This document shows, piece by piece, positions 59,201 through 64,000 of a stretch of 64,000 nucleotides of DNA. The position numbers and the translations under genes are program-made. The notes beneath the pieces were generated by a model, which saw nothing but the letters and a program-made list of their open reading frames with translations, was not told the DNA's origin and made no database searches. Source of the stretch: Lepidonotus clava. Its lineage: Eukaryota > Annelida > Polychaeta > Phyllodocida > Polynoidae. The stretch lies in the NCBI GenBank assembly GCA_936440205.1, contig OW387149.1, positions 29,666,966-29,730,965 of the forward strand, in the 5' to 3' direction. Every line of letters starts with the position of its first letter. The stretch's first letter is position 1.

Positions 59201-60531
59201 ACTGTTTCCTAACCGGGATAGTGTGTCGGTATGGGCGGGTAAACCGTCTGCACACAGACCGAGGGGCGGCCTTCCTCTCAGGGCTATTCAGGGAAATCAC
59301 CACCCGACTAGCGTGCAAACAAACGTTCACTACCGGGCGAATGCCGACTGGCAACGCTCGAGTAGAAAGACTACATAAAACCATTGAAAACCTGATTGCT
59401 TATTATATCCCTGACGACCACTGTAACTGGATCGATCTACTTCCCATTGCATTATGGACAGTTAGATCCACAATCAGTGTACGGTCGGGATACAGCCCGC
59501 ACACCCTGCTGTTTGGCAGAGATCCAATCAGTATGGGAATGCCTGAGCAGGGAACAATTCCTGAAACGCTGAACGACTGCGAGTTTTTCATGCAAACCAA
59601 GGATAATATTGCTATGTTTAGGAATATGGCTGAAAGGGTAGTTCAAAACTACGAAAAAGATCTGAGGCTGCGAATTGATGAGCGAGCGCGGCCCACTCAG
59701 ATGTACGAAGGTGATATGGTATACATGTACGACCCTTTAGCTAGTGAAAATAAAGCGTCTAAGTTCTCAAACAGGTATACTGGGCCATTCAGGGTAATTG
59801 AAACAAAAGGAGACCACCTTGTTAGACTAGTGTCGTTAAAAACTGGAAAACAGGTCCCACATCTAGTAAACATTTCAAAACTCAAACCTGCACATGGGCC
59901 TTGGTCTCCCGCCATCCCTCATAACATTCCCAAACTGGTGAGAGAAGCGAAAATCACTAACTCAAAAGGGGCAGATCCTGACCGAAACCCTGAATTGCAT
60001 CACACTCCGACGGGTGAAATCGCTGAGGAAGATGGCGAAATAAGGGGTGCTGAGACTGAAAACTCAACGGGAACGACCGGTCCCCGTGAGCATGATGCAG
60101 TTCCTATGACCAGGAAGGTACCTACACAAAAACCTGGTCCAAGTCCCACTGATTTAGCAGAAACGGATGGGCAAATCACTGATGGTCAGGGCACCAGTGC
60201 GGACACCGCGCTGTCAACAAACTTATCCTTTGTTCCTAATAAAGCCGCCTGTGAACGGGGAACAGCTGGCGCTAATGGACAGAGGAAACGCAAACGAGCT
60301 AAACGAAGGGGCAAAAGCCAGCCGTTGGAGGGGAGATCCCCTCCAGGCAACAACAAGCCCATAAAACTACCCTGCGGTGATGTACCGACCTTGGATACAT
60401 CGGAACAGAGCCCAGAAAAAACAGTAAAGGACCATGTCCCGACGAAAGGTGGCTATAACCTACGTCGGAACCGCCGCCCTAACTACGTCGCTCTGTCCAA
60501 CGGTGGGGAAAGCGACGACATGGATGATTAA
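56290..60531 (+). CDS. pol of Gypsy-type element
   Basis: 1413 residues. Aspartic protease with LVDTGAS near residue 32. RT at about residues 340-520, with KKDGKPRLCTDFRMLNQVT, VPFGLVGAPWQF and the catalytic YLDDVIVY near residue 478. RNase H with LLTDASD and TDHKPL. Integrase with an HHCC zinc finger (residues about 855-905), then Asp in QCDFIGP, Asp in HTDRGAAF and Glu in ARVERLHK. The PR-RT-RH-IN order defines Ty3/Gypsy. The last 200 residues are a basic, unstructured tail ending in NLRRNRRPNYV. It starts 38 bp after gag in another frame. Confidence 0.92.
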   Translation: MDGPARREIGDEPFFLTLRFDDLKEVRSLVDTGASDCFMSTFCKQQIPKQCILDEWKVSKGNISLADNSSQVILEQIRCKFSIQGSVVCYDFNIVDNLCHSIVIGRNLLTVLRSDLSLPGAKIEVFCGNPIVSKETVKIPPGNECIIPVTTREPMGLDSPVAYCAPAVTAPVLVEGCVNTVGSQWWIKVMNPLDEMQEITPQEVLAFAEECAVPEVNQNQIEEFLDLCYLTKTETPMSICRISVEVMKDAVQMESQTSEEKSRGKMDENVSKIDLTESCLNEEQQVRFRQMLNNNRNALAFSMEELGHCEIAPMRIIVDESQGVISSRPYRYSPQKMDIIDEQVRQLIDIGVIEPSESAWRSPLVVVQKKDGKPRLCTDFRMLNQVTFKDKFPMPTARSLFLYMAYKKPTMWTALDLLSGYHQCVIEEDSRKYTAFETPMGVYQYKRVPFGLVGAPWQFTKVMAIALKGLIPRTCLAYLDDVIVYDTTFDEHLASVEVVLQALARANLKLKPSKCEWCRSEINFLGHVVNAKGVATQKVTTEKITAFNRPHNVKTIKSFLGLCNYYRPFVPNFADLAKPLNRLLKKEVYFEWTEACEEAFQQLKKLLTSPPLLIHPDIGGHFYLLTDASDAACGAAVCHKLDEIYRPVAFWGCTLRDAELNYSVTEKEALAVIKGIKNYEDMLQGAKITIVTDHKPLIPLLQSAYKAPSARLRRWALALSDFDFEIIYEPGATHFLPDYLSRVYHEHVPGEEYEPAVGCELFEAEVQDEELSVATVINAQLQDAECAQLIDYLQDGDLPTDPIEARRIMDQADFVGMVAPGVLCRFNVKRYSKHQDQLVRLKPRMIVPGRLIPKVLRLLHNDILAGGHVGISNLTTKISDKFYWRNMNADIVDYVKACETCSLRRRAPHFKALAKSWERPTRPFEVVQCDFIGPLKRARDGSKYIMTFIDLLTGWPEAFTTKDSTAQTAANCFLTGIVCRYGRVNRLHTDRGAAFLSGLFREITTRLACKQTFTTGRMPTGNARVERLHKTIENLIAYYIPDDHCNWIDLLPIALWTVRSTISVRSGYSPHTLLFGRDPISMGMPEQGTIPETLNDCEFFMQTKDNIAMFRNMAERVVQNYEKDLRLRIDERARPTQMYEGDMVYMYDPLASENKASKFSNRYTGPFRVIETKGDHLVRLVSLKTGKQVPHLVNISKLKPAHGPWSPAIPHNIPKLVREAKITNSKGADPDRNPELHHTPTGEIAEEDGEIRGAETENSTGTTGPREHDAVPMTRKVPTQKPGPSPTDLAETDGQITDGQGTSADTALSTNLSFVPNKAACERGTAGANGQRKRKRAKRRGKSQPLEGRSPPGNNKPIKLPCGDVPTLDTSEQSPEKTVKDHVPTKGGYNLRRNRRPNYVALSNGGESDDMDD

Positions 60532-62411
60532 TGCAGGAAATTTAGCCGCCCTGTGAAAATAAAGGTTCGGCGGAGCGGCACCGTTAGCATCAGCGCTAAT
60601 GGAACAGGTGGTCTACCTCACGGCCACCTCGCCGCGCCCAGGGGCGTGGCAGAAAGGGAGGGTGCGCACGCCAAGAGAGATGCCAGTGGTTTGGCGTCAT
60701 CTCTTGGGACCGGATGCAAGCGTTCCCCCCCCACCTGAAACAAGATACAGCTCCAAATATGGAGACGGCATGGACAAGCGGATCGGTTATAATTTCGTGG
60801 GATCCGCGCCGATCCACCAGTCGGTCCGCAACTCTGCTCCTAGACGGTCACCTCTGCTGCAGGTGATTGTGCGCGCAACCCAGCCCGGGAGGAAACGGAG
60901 ATAGATATTGATTCTATCTCTGAACAGAAGTTGGAGATAGAAATTGTTCAACTTCCGACTTCTCCTGGAAGGAGCAGAAAGAGAACTTAGCTGGGACACT
61001 AATCCACCGACTCATGGGGAACTGTCTAGCCCTCCGGCCACATAGCAATCCAAAGGGAACCACTACTTTCCCTGCGGACACGGAGGGAAGGATCATCGTC
61101 CCCCTGAGAAGGAAACGGATTAGCCGCCCCCACCAGAGGGCGCTACCTACCAAGGGAAGGTTCGTTGGGCCATTCTTTTAGGATTTTACCAAATGAAAGA
61201 AAAGACAGTCGAAAAGGAGAGTGCTAGGAAACAACCGGCTCAGACCCTTAGGCGGTGGAGTTGGCCGGGCCGGGGGGGTGTCCGTCCGGACTCGACCGAC
61301 GCCGGGATTGCCCGGAAGAAGCCAAGGACACCAGCCCGGCGGCCCACCAGAACGACCACAGGCGGAGCCAAGAGGTCCGCCAAATCGGCTCCAGCCAAAA
61401 AAGAAGACAGCAGATAAAGACTTCTACAATTTATCTGAGGTGAGTGACTCGGAGCCCGAGCCAAGGCTAACGGCGTTGGCCAAGCCGGTTCAGAAGGAGG
61501 AAGCGGCCAACCAACCGGTGCAGATTCAGGCCGGCTGGTTCTGGGACCTTACGCAACCACTGTTCCAACTATTTGAGACTGTTGACGAAATTAGAAGGAC
61601 AGTAGGACTGGATGTGCCAAAATCAAACAAACAGTTAGCTGAGATTAAAACTCAGGTAGCTCCTTTCATTCAAAGGACCACACAAAACTCTAAATGCGTC
61701 AAGGAAAGTACCAGCCTACAAACAACACGAGGCGGCCGACCTCTGCCCACTCTGGAAAGGCGATCGGGAGGGGAACAGCTAACCGTCGCCGCTCCAGGAC
61801 TAAAAGTGGAGGTAGCACCCGTTCAACACGCGCCAACCCCACCGGTGGGGAACGGGCCAGCGGGAGCTCCCCTCCTCCACCACTTACAGCCTGCGGACCC
61901 CGCTTGTTTAGACTTGAGCAGCTTGACAACGAGCTGCAACGCCAATCCCTCACCACTGCTATGGAACCAGCAGCAGTGGACGCCAACCAGCCAGCCGGGG
62001 GGCCCACTGTGGCCGAGCCCACTCCCAACGACAAACTCACCGCAGGTACCGAACCCATACCCCTCGAGCCAACCGTCGTACGATCCAACGGGGGCCGTTT
62101 CGGACTGGAACCTACTAGGCCAAGACCCCTCAGAGCAATGCGCCCCTCGTCCTGCGAACGTATGAGAGGCTTGAGGATCACGGTCACCAGGGACGAGAGC
62201 GGGATCATCAGGCGAGTGGTAAATGACAACGGGCAAAACCTCTACGAGCATGTCCCAAACTAAACAGACCAGAGGACCCGGGAGGAGAGCATTTTTTGGC
62301 GCATGGATGATAGTAGTGCGCAGAAAAATAAGGTAACTTTGCTGTGAACATGTTTTAGATAAACTGCAAAATTAACTTTCTCAAACTATCGCTAAGGCCA
62401 AAACAAAGACA
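60532..62411 (+). other. Accessory-frame region between pol and env
   Basis: Holds two plus-strand frames that overlap out of phase: 61221-62165 (314 residues; Pro/Gln-rich, with WFWDLTQPLFQLFETVDEIR in the middle) and 61694-62263 (189 residues; Arg/Pro-rich, ending LRITVTRDESGIIRRVV). A shorter one lies at 60599-60904. None is recognised. Retroelements with envelope genes often carry such frames, usually spliced. Confidence 0.5.
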
Positions 62412-64000
62412 ATGAAGTGGCTAGTGCTGTTCGTATTAGCTATAATAGGGGGCATTAGGGGAGTGCATAACGACTCCAGCCCACCTGAAGGGCTAGCCCC
62501 TAACGCTGAAGTGATAGCTTTAGAACAATATGGAGTAGTGTTAAAACCAGGGAAGTTAATGTCCACCGCGGATATAACACACGTCCGACAAGGCTTCCTA
62601 ATCACTATTCCAAGGAGGCGCTCCTTCAACAAAGCTACCTTTGGCCAAGTCTGTCACCGATATCTACAGGGAGGAGACGCCCTCGATCGGGCCTGCTACC
62701 ATATCAGGTCGCTGGTCAATTGGATGGATCAGACGTCGCAAGCGCTTAAGGGTCGGTACCGGGAAGTTCTTAATGAAACCTTAAGTTCCCTAATAAAAAA
62801 CTCTCAACAAGACCTTCAAAATCAAGAGTCGGAATTAAATCCAGGTGGAAGGGTCAAGAGAATGAAGAAGTTGCCCACAATGCTGGACGATCCAGGATGG
62901 CCGACCTTTCCTCTTCCAACCTCATGGAATCAAGGGCTGGCAGCTGATGTCAAATATAACAGGGAATTGATTAAAGTATTGCAAGAATCTTCGGACCAAA
63001 TGATCGAAGACTTGGCTCTGATGAATGAAAAACATGACGAGGCTGTGGAAAGGGTTAACCATGTCGTGATAGGCCTACTGGACAATCTAAGATCACTAAA
63101 TAAGGCACACAACACGACTCGCCGAAGGATGAAACTCGTGCAACATAAGGTGGATTGGATGGAACTGTACCTGAATATGATACCGGTCGCTCTAGAAGAC
63201 AAGCTAGGAGAGATGGTGTATCTTCAACTGATGGTAGAGCAAACTCGCGTGTTCAGGAAAGGTGTACAGCGCCTGACGCGGGGCCAGCTGACTATGGACT
63301 TGGTTCCCCGCCAATATATGGTCGGAGCGGTCCAGGAAGTGAACAGATATCTGAAGGGGATCCACCCCAGGTTCCATGTCGCGTTCACAGATCCTTCCTT
63401 CTATTACGAGAACAGTCAACCCTCGTTCAAATTCAATGAAACCACTCAGGAATTAATAGTGTATGTAAGGGTGCCTGTGGTGGCTGACGAACATTTGTTC
63501 AGGGTCTACGAAGTACTAACTTTTCCGGTGCCAGTGACGGTTAGGGGGCGACTTAAGAAAGACGCTCTCCAAATTGTTAATCTACCCAAAAGTGTCGCCA
63601 TGTCCATGTCCCGCCAGTATTACGTACCATTGGCTAGTGGCAGTTGGTCAGGTTGTTATGGACAAACCATCACGCTCTGTAAGGATCTACCCTATATGAA
63701 AAAGATTACAGACAACACCTGCACTGCTGCACTACTGAGGCGCGACGACCTAGCGATCCAAGAAAAATGTGAGCTGGACTATCTACTGGAAGCAGACTTT
63801 GGAGAGATGGCAGTGTACCTAGACGACGGAGATATGCTAGTGGTCAGCGCCGACACCAGAGGCCAAATGATTTGCAGAAACCAGCCTGCGGTCGGAGTGA
63901 ACATAGAAAATTACGCAAGGGTTCAGGTGGAATGCGACTGTGCATTCCAAACACAAGGAGCGTGGATACCGTATAGCTTGCGAAATTGTGACCGGCACAC
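62412..64000 (+). CDS. Envelope-like protein (runs off window)
   Basis: Open from ATG at 62412 to the window end, at least 529 residues. Signal peptide MKWLVLFVLAIIGGIRG; one Cys pair in the first 90 residues; a furin-type RVKR near residue 147; then long amphipathic helices (EDLALMNEKHDEAVERVNH and following) and a Cys-rich part (CYGQTITLC, EKCELDY, ECDCAF). A cleaved precursor with helices after the cut fits class I-like fusion proteins, as in insect errantivirus and baculovirus F types; that relation is inferred. The transmembrane anchor would lie beyond the window. Confidence 0.75.
   Translation, partial: MKWLVLFVLAIIGGIRGVHNDSSPPEGLAPNAEVIALEQYGVVLKPGKLMSTADITHVRQGFLITIPRRRSFNKATFGQVCHRYLQGGDALDRACYHIRSLVNWMDQTSQALKGRYREVLNETLSSLIKNSQQDLQNQESELNPGGRVKRMKKLPTMLDDPGWPTFPLPTSWNQGLAADVKYNRELIKVLQESSDQMIEDLALMNEKHDEAVERVNHVVIGLLDNLRSLNKAHNTTRRRMKLVQHKVDWMELYLNMIPVALEDKLGEMVYLQLMVEQTRVFRKGVQRLTRGQLTMDLVPRQYMVGAVQEVNRYLKGIHPRFHVAFTDPSFYYENSQPSFKFNETTQELIVYVRVPVVADEHLFRVYEVLTFPVPVTVRGRLKKDALQIVNLPKSVAMSMSRQYYVPLASGSWSGCYGQTITLCKDLPYMKKITDNTCTAALLRRDDLAIQEKCELDYLLEADFGEMAVYLDDGDMLVVSADTRGQMICRNQPAVGVNIENYARVQVECDCAFQTQGAWIPYSLRNCDRH

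Larger units (their letters stand above)
52248..64000 (+). mobile_element. Ty3/Gypsy-type element with envelope, right end outside
   Basis: A retroelement of more than 11.7 kb: 5' LTR, gag, pol (protease, RT, RNase H, integrase in Gypsy order), overlapping accessory frames and an envelope-like frame. It inserted into duplicated segment D. Gag, pol and the visible envelope part look whole in this window, so the insertion is young. LTR-to-LTR identity cannot be judged because the 3' LTR lies outside. Confidence 0.9.

Overview
This is animal nuclear DNA from an invertebrate. It has spliced genes with GT-AG introns, a secreted CUB-domain gene, a conserved ribosome-biogenesis gene, and a very mixed set of mobile elements (DIRS-order, CR1-like LINEs, tRNA-derived SINEs, MITEs, an envelope-bearing Ty3/Gypsy element). 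A lancelet-like or other marine invertebrate genome would fit, but nothing here fixes the species.

Layout. 1-1281: a 130-bp minisatellite, a MITE and a SINE piece. 1282-7460: a DIRS-order retroelement with split direct repeats, interrupted by a 5'-truncated LINE. 9200-10100: a solo-LTR-like block. 10246-33654, minus strand: a host gene of at least ten coding exons whose phases all agree (769 codons so far; the 3' end is not found). It encodes a secreted protein with two CUB-like regions. Its introns hold an intact LINE ORF (14990-17836), a truncated LINE (30841-33112), many MITEs and several blocks saturated with one short word on both strands.

35832-41181: a complete DNA transposon carrying a four-exon, 775-aa DUF7869-type protein with RNase H-like (transposase-like) motifs, arginine-glycine repeats and AT-hooks. 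A short derivative with the same ends sits at 51155-51787, flanked by TTAA, and a related duplicated segment near 49520 shows the empty site. This autonomous/non-autonomous pair is the main discovery candidate.

45630-48587, minus strand: a five-exon SLX9/FAM207A homologue (213 aa). 49485-52247: duplicated segments carrying a full-length SINE and the MITE. 52248 to the window end: a Ty3/Gypsy-type retroelement with a 5' LTR, gag, pol, overlapping accessory frames and an envelope-like frame that runs off the window.

Two host genes are supported (the CUB gene and SLX9). All other coding capacity belongs to mobile elements.
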